A stretch of DNA of 64,000 nt, taken from assembly GCA_026413225.1 (NCBI GenBank), contig CM048552.1, forward strand, positions 188,080,053 through 188,144,052, in the 5' to 3' direction. Below, one piece after another: positions 24,195 through 35,587 of the stretch. This stretch comes from Otis tarda. Taxonomy: Eukaryota > Chordata > Aves > Otidiformes > Otididae. The notes under the pieces are model-generated. The model ran no database searches and was not told where the DNA came from. It saw only the letters and a list, made by a program, of their open reading frames with translations. How positions within the stretch are numbered: position 1 is the stretch's first letter; each line of letters opens with the position of its first letter. The position numbers and the translations under genes are program-made.

Positions 24195-25532
24195 ACCTCT
24201 GTGCCTGACAAGATAATGGAGCAGATCCTCCTGGAAACTATGCTAAGGCACATGGAAAATAAGGAGGTGATTGGTGACAGCCAACATGGCTTCACTAAGA
24301 GCAAATCGTGCCTGACCAATTTGGTAGGCTTCTATGATGGGGTTACAGCATCGGTGAACAAGGGACGAGCAACTGCTGTCATCTACCTGGACTTGTGCAA
24401 AGATTTTGGTGCTGTCCCACACAGCGACCTTGTCTCTAAATTGGAGACACATGGATTTCACAGATGGACACTCGATGGATAAGGAATTGGCTGGATGGCC
24501 ACACTCAAAGAGTTGTGGTCGACAGCTTGATGTCCCAGTGGAGACTGGTGATGAGTGGCGTTTTGCAGGGGTCAGTATTGGAACTGATGCTGTTTAACAT
24601 CTTTGCCAGTGACATGGACAGTGGGATAGAGTGCACCCTCAGCAAGTTCACCAACGACACCAAGCTGTGTGGTGCAGTCAACACGCTAGAGGGGAGGGAT
24701 GCTACCCAGAGGGACCTTGACAGGCTGGAGAGGTGGGCCCATGCCAACCTCATGAAGTTCAACCAGGTCAAGTGCAAGGTCCTGCACATGGGCTAGGACA
24801 ATCCCAAACACAAATACAGGCCAGGCAGAGAATGGATTGAGAGCAGTCGTGAGGAGAAGGACTTGGGGGTACTGGTGGACGAAAAGCTCAACATGAGCCA
24901 GCAATGCACACTTGCAGCCCAGAAAGCCAGCCGCATCCTGGGCTGCATCAAAAGAAGGGTGGCCAGCAAGTTGAGGGAGGTGATTCTGCCCCTCTATTCC
25001 GCTCTCGTCAGACCCCACCTGGAGTACTGTGACCAGCTCTGGAGTCCCCAACGTAAGAAGAACACAGACCTGTTGGAGCTAGTCCAGAAGAAGGCACCAT
25101 CAGAGGGCTGAAGCACCTGTCCTATGAGGAAAGGTTGAGAGAATTGAGGATGTTCAGCCTGGAGAAGAGAAGGCTCCGGGGAGACCTTACAATGGCCTTC
25201 CGGTACCTGAAGGGGGCCTATAATAAAGATGGTGAAAATTTCTTTAGCAGCGCCTATTGTGAAAGGACAAGGGGTAATGGTTTTAAAATAGAGGGAGGTA
25301 GATTCAAACCGGATATAAGGAAAAAAATGTTACAATGAGAGTGGTAGAATACTGGAACAGGTTTCCCAGAGAGGTGGTTGATGCCCCATCCTTGGAAATA
25401 TTCAAGGCCAGATTGGAGGGGGCTCTGAGCAACCTAATCTGGTTGGAGATGTCCCTGCTTCTTGCAGGGGCATTGGACTAGATGACCTTTAAATGACCCT
25501 TCCAACCCCTATTATTCTATGGTTCTGTGATT
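24195..25532 (+). mobile_element. CR1 LINE, 3' 1.34 kb
   Basis: The plus-strand CR1 enters at the cctgacaagataatggagca block, runs through the reverse-transcriptase core, the C-terminal ORF2 and the 3' UTR, and ends with ttctatggttctgtgatt (degenerate terminal repeats). It belongs to a group similar to the 19.4-kb copy: both carry the [14 protein letters not shown] block and an AAQKA block. Stops and frameshifts break it into four frames. It is opposite in orientation to the 19.4-kb copy, with their 5' ends facing across 3.5 kb. Confidence 0.93.
24201..25338 (+). pseudogene. CR1 ORF2 reverse-transcriptase remnant with lost catalytic box
   Basis: Four frames together cover the reverse transcriptase. 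24201-24482 has the finger region and motif A as [15 protein letters not shown], where the second aspartate of the usual FD pair is glycine. 24464-24796 carries motif B as [10 protein letters not shown] and motif C as FTND instead of FADD. 24863-25111 has [12 protein letters not shown] and [11 protein letters not shown]. 25135-25338 has [21 protein letters not shown] differs from a CpG-rich FADD codon set only by G-to-A changes at two CpG sites, so methylation decay explains the loss. Confidence 0.88.
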
Positions 25533-28500
25533 ATCTCGAGCAAGATACTACTCGTGGCAGCAAAGGAAACCATATATACAATCTTTTGTAGGTTTCAGCT
25601 CTCAGCTCTGCACTTCTTCTGTCAAGGACTAGTTTTTATTGTGTGTGTAGAGACAGCCTGCCACTGTGAGCTTTATCAAATCCTTATGAAGAATTTTAGG
25701 ACAAGCAGAAATAAGTGAGCATGCTTTCCTACCTGTTAGGACCTGTAAGACCATGTATTCACAGCAACACTGAACTAGTTCAACTTCTGAGCACATCTCA
25801 CAGGCTGTACAAAGGGATTAAAAAAGGAGAGAGCTTTTCCCTACCACTGAGAAATAACCAGAAATGGAGAGGTCTGACACGAACCTAAAGTTTCCTGACA
25901 TCTACCTTCTTGCTATCCAGACTGTCAGTGTGAAAACAAATACTTCGGTACGTTAAACTAGAGTAGTAGGTTTTTTATATCTTCCAGCGGGTGCTGTGGA
26001 TGGATTTGTAACCACCTCGACTAGCTGAAGGACATTTAAGAGCAGATGTTTAAGCATAAATTTCTCTGTAATGTAAGACCTTGCCCAGCTGTAAAAACCT
26101 ATTCATGCTGAAAAAAACAGTGAGGTATCTGAGGATCTTCTGGAATTATGGTTACTATAAATTCAGAGTAGTAAAGATCATTGGCTAGGTTTGAATAAGA
26201 GGAACAGCACTTGCCTTCTTATACATGATGGAATTTGTAATAAGAGATGTTCTGCCATCTTCTTTTTATCCCATAAATGTAGAGGCACATGTATAAAAAC
26301 AACTGACAGTGTAAAAATAGCTGAGCTGAAGGATGTAAGGCAGCAAGAAGATTTGCGGCTGCCCCTATAGCTTCCTGTTCATGTAGCACGAAGGAAGATA
26401 AAATGTCAGAACAGAATCGAGAAAAGAAAAAGTCATCAGGAGGGCTGTCCTTTCTGTCTCGAGAGTCGATTTACCCTCCTAACAGCAGGGACCGGCCCCA
26501 GGCTCTTTGTGTATTTTGTGGAGAAGCTTGAGGTAAAAAACCCCATGGAGCTGCAAACATGGCAAAGCCTCTTGGAAAGTAAACACCACACAGATAAAAA
26601 CAGGTCCATTGAGTATTTCCAGAGGAAGAAAAAGATCAGTTATCTGAAAGAAAGTAAGTTCTGAGTCAATTTATTTCTGTTTCTGGAAACAAAATGAGGG
26701 TTTCTCACTAAGAAGCTCAGCAAGCTGCAAAACATCAGTGACTTCAAAGAATGAGGGGGCTGCTACTGGTTTGCTCGGTTCAACGGGAGTGCTTGGTCTG
26801 CTCCGACGAACGAGACTGTTTGGGGAAGAACCCACCAAGCCACTCAAACTCGTTGCTTTCCCAACTCCCTCCTAATCTCCCCAAGGTTGTTTGCAGCCGC
26901 AGCAGCAGAAAGAGGGCTGCCAGGGAGTTCCTTGTGCCTTCTGGATTAGTGAGTCTGTTTGAGCAAGTGACAGCCACGTTAGCCTTTATAGCTCCCGTGG
27001 AGACATGCTGACCTCTGCCAGCTGCCTGTGGCACCATGTTGCTCTTTACCAACTCTTTGCACTTTGCTGTGTGTTGGAAGGTCCCTGCTGTGGTCCATGC
27101 CCTTGGTGCAATGCAGACACTGAATTGCAGATAAGGTGCCACCAGTTCCCCCGTGGGTGTCAAGGAGCAGAGTGCAAGCATGCAGGTCCCAGTACCTAAT
27201 CCCACATGGGTTTCCGTGTGGCAAGAGGTTACGGTGTTTACCACACCTGGTGGCAGGTGTGTTAAAGGCCTGGGAAAGTTGGGAAATGAAGTTCTAAGGA
27301 AGGGTAAGGGTGCTGGGGAGTTGCTCCTCTCTTTGGCAGAGATGAGGGGGAGCAGAGGGGAAGGACATCTGGGGCTGCAGAGCTGGCTGCTCTCTCCTGT
27401 CACCTCACAGCAGGCTGGGAGATGCTCCAAGTGGGGCTCCCACATGTCCTCCAGCCATGCATTGCAGGGGCATGTAGAGCTCTCAGCCTGACTGTTATGC
27501 GTCCTGCAACATGTTCGTTCAAGGGCTCAACTTGTTCGCTGTGGTTTGATATAAAAATTGTTTTGGTCCTACATCTTCCCTTGGAGTTCCTTCTTATTGC
27601 AGAGAAAAGTCTTCAGCCCGCCCTTGCAGGTGCTGTGCAGCAGTGCTGGGTGCTTTACATCCCAGTAACACAAGTGAATCAGTGGAGGGTGGAAAGCACA
27701 GGCTCTGGGGGTGTTATGCCAGGAGGGACAAGCAAGGGGCTGCTCAGCAAGCAGCTTTATGCCCCACTTTACAGCCTTGTCCGCCGTGCTCCTCTGCCCT
27801 GGCACTGAAGAGCTGCAAGCAGGCTCTGGCACAGGCGAGCACCTTACCTGCCTGCTGACGGTGCCACGCTGGGAAAGCTTTTTAGGAGAAACAACCTGCA
27901 GTCCTGCCTTGGGTTTTTGGAAGCTGTTCAACATTGTTTCCACATTGCCAGGAAAACACATGGCCCAGACTTATGAGCTTAATAATCACTTTAGCCCTCA
28001 ACAGCAACTGATAGTGGCTTATCTTCTCAGGCTTGTCTACATTGCCTACTAAATGATAATCCTAATTACAGCCCTAATTATGTTTCTGCCCAGAATATTT
28101 GTAGATAACCTTAACTCTTGATCTGTTTAGTCTAGTTTTCCAGGTGGCAACAGATTTAAAAACAGGTTTTTAAACAAGATATGACTATTACGTTTCTAAT
28201 AATAGGAGAGTGTGATCTCAACATTGCCTGTTATTTACTGGCACGTGGTACAGCCAGTTGACAGTGGTGGTTGTAAACACAAGCTCATAAATGCTTTTTA
28301 GTTATTATCTATCTGTGTTGCCTGATTTAACTTTTTGCATAGTGAATTTGATCTGAATTTTTTTTTTCTCTGCTGAAATATCAGTATTTCATGTATTTCC
28401 AGTATTTCAGATATTTCAGATTAGGAGCAGGCATTTTGTGTGCCAGGCATTGCTTTGAAGCTCATCTCTCAAGGAATCATTCACTGTTCCTGGGGAACAC

Positions 28501-28639
28501 CTTCTTCATCCCAGCTCTTTTATCTCTAACAGGAGTATCTGAGGCAGAGACGTGCTGTCATGGGTTCAGCCATCGCTTTCCAGAGGTGCCCTGAAGCACA
28601 GTATTTTTGTGCAATGTCACAATGAGGGCTGTAAAAATT
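25533..28639. other. Single-copy noncoding DNA
   Basis: No recognised repeats or genes. The GC-rich part at 26740-27880 holds the longest unassigned frame in the window (minus 26780-27445, 221 codons, rich in proline, serine, threonine and leucine, no domain motif) plus overlapping frames on both strands, which suggests composition rather than coding. The AT-rich block at 27970-28110 (aatgataatcctaattacag and similar) looks like possible conserved noncoding DNA. Confidence 0.5.
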
Positions 28640-29066
28640 ATTTGAGGTCTGACAAAAATGCCTTACAGGGAAAGCCTTGAAGACCTAGGTCTGCTTAGCC
28701 AGACTAAGACTTAAATCTGACCCATTTTTTCGAGAATTACCATAATAGATACTATTGTCTCTTGGGAAGGCAAAGCATCATATGAAAAGGGCTTTCAGTC
28801 TGGTTGAGAACTCAGGCCAATGAACAAATGCAGAAGTCAGAGGCCTTCAGATCAGAAAGGCCAAGATTTCAAAAGAGGAACAGGGTTAATCAGTTGAACA
28901 AGCTATGGAAAGAACTGATGGCTTTGCCATCTCTGGATATCATTCTGAAAAATAAGCTTTCAGCCAGACCCAAGTATTGAACTCAAGTAAGGATGACAGG
29001 GTACATCATTATGGTTATTTCATGAAAGGTCTCAGGTTTTCCCTGGTTTTAGACTCTCAGAATCTA
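28640..29066 (+). mobile_element. Very old CR1-type LINE remnant
   Basis: A faint plus-strand match follows the order of a CR1 3' part of the turtle/crocodile-like type. It has a gaagacctaggtctgctta block, aagggctttcagtctgg, gggttaatcagttgaacaa (the region that reads 'valine-arginine-histidine-tryptophan-asparagine' in younger copies), ctttgccatctctggatatcattc, then a gacagggtacatcattatgg block and a final ctcagaatctatta terminus. The blocks are in the correct order and spacing, but each is heavily diverged. No frame is intact. Confidence 0.45.
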
Positions 29067-31199
29067 TTAATTAGGTCCATCATGCTCATATGGTACTGCC
29101 TAAGACTGTATAAACTCCGTTTCCATCAATGCTAGAGGGAATGTGTCCTTGAAGCTGCTACACTCTTTCTCTGTGTGATCAAGACCAACACGATAGTAAT
29201 TATTGTTGGTATTTTACTTTCTTTCTTTAAAAGCCACAGCATAAATTACTGTACCACTCTTTTTTTTTTCCCATTTCCTACTACAAAACACCACAATGTT
29301 GTATAAAACTGATGAGCTCAGACTGGCTCCCAAAAAGGGCAATAACAAATTTAATTTCTGCTACTTTTCTAGCCCTAAGAACTCCTCTGAGCCCTTCTGT
29401 TCCCCTGTGCTGTGTTATCAAACTGCTTCAAGGTCTGTTCCAGACGTATTGTGCTGCTGGGATATGGATGGATCTCCTTTAAGGGTGGCATGTGCAGAGC
29501 TGCGCTGGGGACTACCTTTACTCAACCCTTCATGCTGAGGCAGCTTTCGGACACAGATTGTCTCAAATTATTGGCAATGAAATCACCTACACGTCTCCTT
29601 TGAACATGGAAAATTACTGCTGTATTTGCTCTACTTCAGCTTCAATTTGTAAAGCATGTTACATTGCATTCTTAAACAGAAGGGAATTACATTCCACATG
29701 AAGTTTGTTATCGGGCCCCAGCCTGATGTTCAGCTCATTAAACCGCTCTCCCAGAAGAAAACTTCCGGAACCATGATGTAAAGACTTGTAGCGTGAGCTG
29801 CTTGAGCATCAGTCCAGATGCTGGAGGAAGTGCTTTCAACTGCCTCCACTGGGTCTGTGCCTCAGGGGACCTGCAGCCTTTCAAACTTGTCCTGATACTA
29901 GTGACTCAGCCAGGCTAATCAGACTCTCTTATTTGTTTGTGCCTTTTTCCTCCCAAACTACTGACTTCCTATGGGTTATTTTGAGTTCAGGAAGCAGGAT
30001 TTGTTAAGGCATTTGAAATTTTCCTGACAGATACTGAGGGCTCACTTAATCATCCTTTGTCGTCATCATCTGTAGGCTATTACTACTACACACTAGTCCT
30101 GAAAACCATGGGAAATATCGTGGCTTTAGTAAAAGTTTTCTGTGCACAGAAACTGATCAAATAAAATATTTGTGCATCTGAGAAATGAGGGTGACACAAG
30201 GTCCAGCTTCAAGGCCTCAGCTGCAAAGTGTAATCCATAACCTGGTGTGACATTCACAGACCCTGTGTAGCGCTTGGGAGAGTTAGTCCAACCTGGAAAG
30301 GGATTCAAAATGGCCAAACACTAAGCAGAGGGCTGATTAAAGTTGGTAAACACTAGCCCAGGGATAAATGATAATGAAAGGCCAGTGGCAAGGATTCCTC
30401 CCTGAATTATTTTTCATTTACTAGAACAGGGCAATTATCTTGAACCCAGGCCTCTTCCCTCCAAAGTGAGTGCCAGATCCACTGCCCCTTCCTGTGTTTT
30501 CTCTCTTCATTTTGATATTCATTTGACATTTTGCATTGCTCCCAGGGGAGTGGAGGGGAGTGCAGCTCCAGGGGAGTGGGTGATCCTCTGCTCAGGAGAG
30601 ACAGGATGAGCTGCGTCAGTGCAGGACAGCACTGAGCTCTGCTCCCTGGCTGCCTGCAGGCATGCAGTGGCCAACAGCTTCCTCACTGCCGAGACACACA
30701 TTCAAATTACATGGGACTGAGGGGTACCAGGCCCATACCATAGCAGCTGAGGGACAGCCAAGCTCCAAAATTACTTGCAGGTTAGTAATAACAGTTGTGC
30801 CCAGCAGATCCAGGCTCCCTTGTAGGAATGCAACCAGTCTCTCCTTTGCTGGGCCACTTAAACCTGTAGCTGAAGATCTGGATTTTACATCAGCCTCTGC
30901 ATTGCTTCAGCCCAGCTGTTAATCAGGTAACATTACCTCAGCAATAATAGCTGCCCTTAGACCCCTCAAGAGCTCTTTCAGTCTGTGGCCTGAGAGCCAC
31001 TTCTTAGCCTTTCTCCCTCCCAGAAAAAAAAAACAACAACAGTGAAAAGCTACTGCAAGTACTGGGATAGGCAACACCAGCATGACACCAGTTGAAGACC
31101 CAGAGGTCTTTGCTATTGGTGATCTTATTGCACTGAACCTGCTAACATAAAATAGCTGTGCTCTGAGAGCACTCATTAGATGAGGTCCTCAAGGAGTCT
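29067..31199. other. Single-copy noncoding DNA
   Basis: I see nothing assignable. A T tract lies at 29260-29270 and a short imperfect direct repeat of ccaggggagtgg at 30542-30580. Reading frames are short and on both strands. Confidence 0.55.
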
Positions 31200-31482
31200 A
31201 GCCAAGACTGTTTTCGGCTCCTTGCCCAGGCTTAAACACAAAGTGCTCCAGATGTGGTCTTACAAGTTCCAAACAGAAGGGAACAGTCATTTTCCTGGAC
31301 CTTTCTGGCTAGTCTTGCTAAGGCAGCCCAGAAGATGGTTAATCCTCCTTGCAGCAAGGGCATGTTGCCTTTGCTGCCCACAGATCCTTTTATGCAAAGC
31401 TGTTTTACAAACAAGCAGCTCTCAAACTATCCTGATTCCATCCTAGGTGCAAGACTTCCTCTTACTGAACTTTAAGAGGTTC
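31200..31482 (-). mobile_element. Older CR1, proximal part of a split copy
   Basis: On the minus strand this matches the CR1 ORF2 region downstream of the reverse-transcriptase core: agtgctccagatgtggtctt (31241-31260), gcagcccagaagatggttaa, and at the end gtgcaagacttcctcttact and gaactttaagaggttc. It stops exactly where the younger CR1 terminal repeat begins (31483), and its homology resumes at about 32435 beyond that element. It is much more diverged than the inserted copy. Confidence 0.7.
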
Positions 31483-32434
31483 TTAGAATCATAGAATCAT
31501 TACAATTGGAGAAGACCTCCAAGATCATCAAGTCCAACATCACCATGCCTACTAAACCATGTTCCAAAGTGCCATGTCTACATGTTCTTTGAACACCTCC
31601 AGGGATGGTGATTCCACCATTTCCCTGGGCAGCCTGTTCCAATGCTGGACCACTCGGTAAAGAAATTTTTCCTAATATCCAATCTAAACCTCCCCTGCCA
31701 CAGCTTTCCTCTCATCCTATCACATGTTCCTCAGGAGAAGAGACCACCACCCACCACCCACCTCCCTACATCCTCCTTTCAGGTAGTTGTAGAAAGCAAT
31801 GAGGTCTCCCCTCAGCCTCCTCTTCTCTAGACTAAACAATCCCAGTTCCCTCAGCCGCTCCTCATAAGACTTGTTCTCCAGACCCTTCATCAGCTTCGTT
31901 GCCCTTCTTTGGACACTCTGTTCCAGCAACTCAGTGTTCTTTTGTAGTGAGGGGCCCAAAACTGAACACAGTATTCGAGGCGTGGTCTCACCAGTCCTGA
32001 GTACAGGGGCACAATCACTTCCCTACTCCTGCTGCCGCACTGTTCCTGATGCAATCCAGGATGCTGTTGGCCTTCTTGGCCACCTGGGCACACTGCTGGC
32101 TCATGTTCAGCTGGCACCCCCAGGTCCCTTTCCGCTGGGCAGCTTTCCAGTCACTCCTTTCCAGGCCTGTAGCGTTGCATGGAGTTGTTGTGACCCAAGT
32201 GAAGGACCAGGCACTTGGCCTTTTTAAACCTCATACAATGGACCTTGGCCCATCCATCCAGCCTGTCAAGATCCCTCTGCAGAGCCTTCCTACCCTCAAG
32301 CAGATCGACACTCCCACCTAATTTGGTGTCATCTGCAAACTTACTAAGGGAGCACTCAATCCCCTCATCCAGATCATTGATAAAGATATTAAACAAGACT
32401 GGCACCAAAACTGAGCCTGGGGAACATTCTTCAA
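31483..32434 (-). mobile_element. Younger CR1 inserted in an older CR1
   Basis: The minus-strand CR1 has terminal repeats ttagaatcatagaatcatta at 31483-31502 and extends about 950 bases into the reverse-transcriptase core. The frame 32151-32447 keeps [14 protein letters not shown] and an intact FADD catalytic box, and 31720-31959 keeps the [20 protein letters not shown] block. Stops and frameshifts separate the frames. It sits inside the older same-orientation copy, so two reverse-transcriptase core regions lie only about 200 bases apart. Confidence 0.88.
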
Positions 32435-32447
32435 AATGCTGGCTCAT
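31720..32447 (-). pseudogene. CR1 ORF2 remnant, catalytic FADD kept
   Basis: Three minus-strand frames form the C-terminal half of ORF2. 32151-32447 holds [28 protein letters not shown] and [13 protein letters not shown]. 31890-32117 holds the [20 protein letters not shown] block. 31720-31959 holds [20 protein letters not shown] and [12 protein letters not shown]. The [10 protein letters not shown] block is eroded at the 5' junction. Being 5'-truncated and frame-broken, it cannot be active. Confidence 0.85.
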
Positions 32448-32677
32448 TTCTCCAGTCTGTCCAGGTTTCTTTAAATGGTGGCCCTGCCCTTGACTGTATT
32501 GATGTCTTCCCTCAATTTGGTGTCATCCACAAACTTGCTGTGAGCGCACTCTGTCCCCACATGCAGGTTGTTATGGAAGACATGAAGAAACAGTACCAGT
32601 CCCAATACTGATCCTTTAGGGACCTCAGTAGTTACTGGGTGCTAGCTGGCCTTTGCACCACTGACCACAACATCTCA
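32435..32677 (-). mobile_element. Older CR1, distal part of a split copy
   Basis: On the minus strand this continues the 31200-31482 copy: tctccagtctgtccaggt, a second aatttggtgtcatccacaaa block (32514-32533, catalytic box FVDD) and tactgatcctttagggacct (the GVPQGS-like region). It contains the same protein segment as the inserted copy at 32319-32360, but more diverged. This fits a single old element split by the younger insertion. Its outer end near 32677 is approximate. Confidence 0.75.
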
Positions 32678-32820
32678 AAACTGAGCAGCTCTTGCAGAAG
32701 TGAAAATTTTCGCGTCTGGAAAGTTTTACTGCCCAGAACTGAGGCAGGTGTGGTCCCTCAGAAGGTAAGAAGGTGCAAAGTTGAGCAAACCTCCTCTCAA
32801 ATCTCACACTACACTCACAG

Positions 32821-32823
<3 letters not shown>

Positions 32824-32851
<28 letters not shown>
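32824..32851. repeat. (AT)14 microsatellite
   Basis: Uninterrupted AT dinucleotides, about 28 bases. Such arrays are usually length-polymorphic and can extrude as cruciforms. Confidence 0.95.
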
Positions 32852-32855
<4 letters not shown>

Positions 32856-33079
32856 GAAGCTGTGAAGGACAAGTTCTTAGCTAGTATCAATCAGAATAGC
32901 TCGCTGGGGAGATGCTGAAGAGGTACAGATAACCCTGTATCTGTCACTCCTCCCAGGACAGGGTTTATCCCAGTAAAGGCCATTACCTTAGACTGATCCA
33001 GGCAGAATAAGCTCCAGTCATCTTCATTTTTAAAAACCTCTACTGTCTTTTTTAGAGGAGAAAAAAAAATGAGCATGCT

Positions 33080-33300
33080 GTTTTAAAGATTAATTTTCAA
33101 TGTAGAATCGCATTCTCTGTTTGGCTGCCTTTCGTTTTGTTTCCAATGTTTGGTATTTCCATTAATACATTAGGTGCAGGTCTGACAGACAGCTGCTATT
33201 CTTGGTCCTGTTGACACATTTCACTGTAGTAAAATGACAGTCACAGCTGTGACTCATTACAAGAAAACGGCCTAAATATAAAATAAAGGCTGGGTCAAAA
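33080..33300. promoter_or_regulatory. Possible conserved regulatory element
   Basis: A repeat-free stretch with homeodomain-type TAAT cores (gattaattttcaatg, ccattaatacatta) and a 16-base perfect palindrome agtcacagctgtgact (33239-33254), centred on the E-box CAGCTG. The palindrome overlaps an AP-1-type TGACTCA (33250-33256). The motif identities are visible; enhancer function is inference. Confidence 0.3.
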
Positions 33301-35522
33301 AAGCCACAAGAGTTAAAAAGAAGCTAAGATTAATAGCATGACTGGGAACAGGCCTAGGCTTGGTTAAGCAGATGAGAGAGACTGCTGTTGCTTTCCCCAT
33401 CTTCCAAATAAGTATAGAGTGAGACTTTCTGAGAAAAGGTTTCCCTTCAAGGAGTGAGTCTGTCAGCCCTCGCCAACAGCCTTCGAGCACCTGCGGACTC
33501 GGTTCCTGGACATGCCCGTGCACAGTGCAGAAGCAGACTGAATTATGGCAGAAAGATAACAAAGTGACTATGTGCGCCCACAAATTTTATTTCTTTTTAT
33601 GGGAAGTTAGTCACGCTTTACAGTAGGGTGTATTCATTAATAGATTAAGAAATGATTCTTACACCTTTTAATAAATGACAAATTTTGTAGAGTCCAACAG
33701 TTTCTGAATCACTTACCAGAAGAACTTGCAACCAGCTTTAACACTTTCTCTCTGTTTCAGTTAAGCTGCCTTAAAAAGTCATACTGTTCATGTCTGCAAC
33801 ATTGTTTATAAACCATATTATAGTTATGTCTAAAATAGAGGCCAAAAAAAAAAATCTATGACCTAGTGGCAACATGTGGTTTAACGTGCAGCCCTCAGCA
33901 TCATGGGTCCTTGACTTGTATATCCATACCTACTAATGGCTCACTGAAAAGTGTTGTCTGACGAGTCATTTCATTTTCTCTACCCCCATGCCCCCACATC
34001 AGCAATCTGAAGTGTATGCATCACACCTTGAAGAAAAAAAGCTTAAAATTTAGTGCTGTGGGCAAAATTCCTTTTCCTTCTGAGGGCACTACAGAGCTAT
34101 TTCATATGGTAGATCTACCAGTCTTACATTCTTCCTCTGTAACTCAAAACTAAATAGAAAAGCAGTTCTCCCATTCGTCACATGCCACAGAGATTTTGGA
34201 TACTATGAACATGTTGCTGTGACTATGGCACAGGAGGAAGCTGGGTGTAGGCTTGTAGAGGAGCTGCCCTTCTGTTCTGCCTATGCATTAGACCTTTGGA
34301 ATAGCTGTAGATTCTCCACAGGGCCTTTTGCCTGCATCAGAGCTGAATATACGGTGGAGGAGAAGAAACAAGGGTGAGGGGTTTCAATGTAGGGCTGAAG
34401 AGAAGCAATGTAGGAAACAGAGCTTGGAGAAATCATCTACGCCATCCAGCCTGCTCCCCACCATTACCACCAAAACCATGCTAGGGCAGCAGTTCCTGTC
34501 TTTCCCAGAGAACATTGGCCTAAGCAATTCCCCAAAACCTTTCAGTTGAAATGTGCAACAGTTCGGGTGTGGAAACAGGTTGCCCCTCTCCCACCTTATT
34601 AAAAAAGAGGAGCCAGGTAAAGGTGCAGCACATGCAGGGGAGTGAGTAGATGTGGTCCCTATCACAGCCATGGGGCATGCTTGGTCTCCTTCTCTGGGGA
34701 CAAGCTAAAGGCAGGGTGCATTAAAACAGTAGTCAAACCTGTTGCTCAGCAAAGTGAAAGCTGAGGCTGTGCTTGTCTCAGTACCCTGCTCCTCTGCATG
34801 TCCTCAGAGTGGCCATGGCCATATCTTTATCCCACAGCTCAGCTCTGGCCAAGCTTTTAATAATAAGATGCAAAGCACCATAGCTGCGGGGTGCCCTAAA
34901 CTCTGAGGATCTCGTTTAGAGCCAGTCTTGAATCCAGGGCTGGCTACAAACATCCATCAGCACGTGACCCAGCATTTGTGGGAGCACAAGGGTCCTTGCC
35001 CATGTAGCCTCTTCCAACACAAAGTTCCCCTTCTGCTGTCCAGGAGCAAGGGGGGAGTGAGCGCTGCAGGATCAGACCCCACTGCTCAAGAGCGTGTTCT
35101 TCGTTTTAATAGAGTCTCGATGTGGGAAATGAGTACCAAACTGCAAAAAAAAAATCAAAGTCAGTGTGAGAACTGCTCTGTCTTCCCTGTTCTCTACTGT
35201 GTATCTTCTCTTTATAGCAGAAGACTACAAAGTAGCAGAATAGCTAAGACTTCTTCCATTGTTCTACAATAGAAAACATTTTTAGGGAAGGATTGTCACC
35301 TCACTATCTAGTGTAAGAACATATATTCTAGTCCCTATGTGAAGTTTCGCCTCCTGCTCAACCTTCCTGCAGTCACTCAGGCTTGGTGCAACTTAAGTGA
35401 CGTTGCAAACACGTGGGAAGAAAGAAGGAGAGATTGTTCATATTCAGATCCTGTGGAAAGTGTGGACCCGTACGGAACCTTCCTTGCAGATTGAGATGCT
35501 CTCCTCTGCCTTGCTTTGAAAA

Positions 35523-35587
35523 AAGGGGTTAGCCTAGATGATCTCCAGAGGTCCCTTCCAAATTAAAAGTTTCTGTGATTCTGTCAT
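35523..35587 (+). mobile_element. CR1 LINE 3' tail, about 65 bases
   Basis: The plus strand reads agcctagatgatctccagag, gtcccttcca and then ttctgtgattctgt, the typical CR1 end. The copy is extremely 5'-truncated and has no coding sequence. Confidence 0.85.

Larger units (their letters stand above)
32678..35522. other. Single-copy DNA with microsatellite and AT-rich block
   Basis: Holds the (AT)14 repeat at 32824-32851 and the possible regulatory block at 33080-33300. The remainder shows short frames on both strands and no recognised gene or transposon. Confidence 0.55.
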
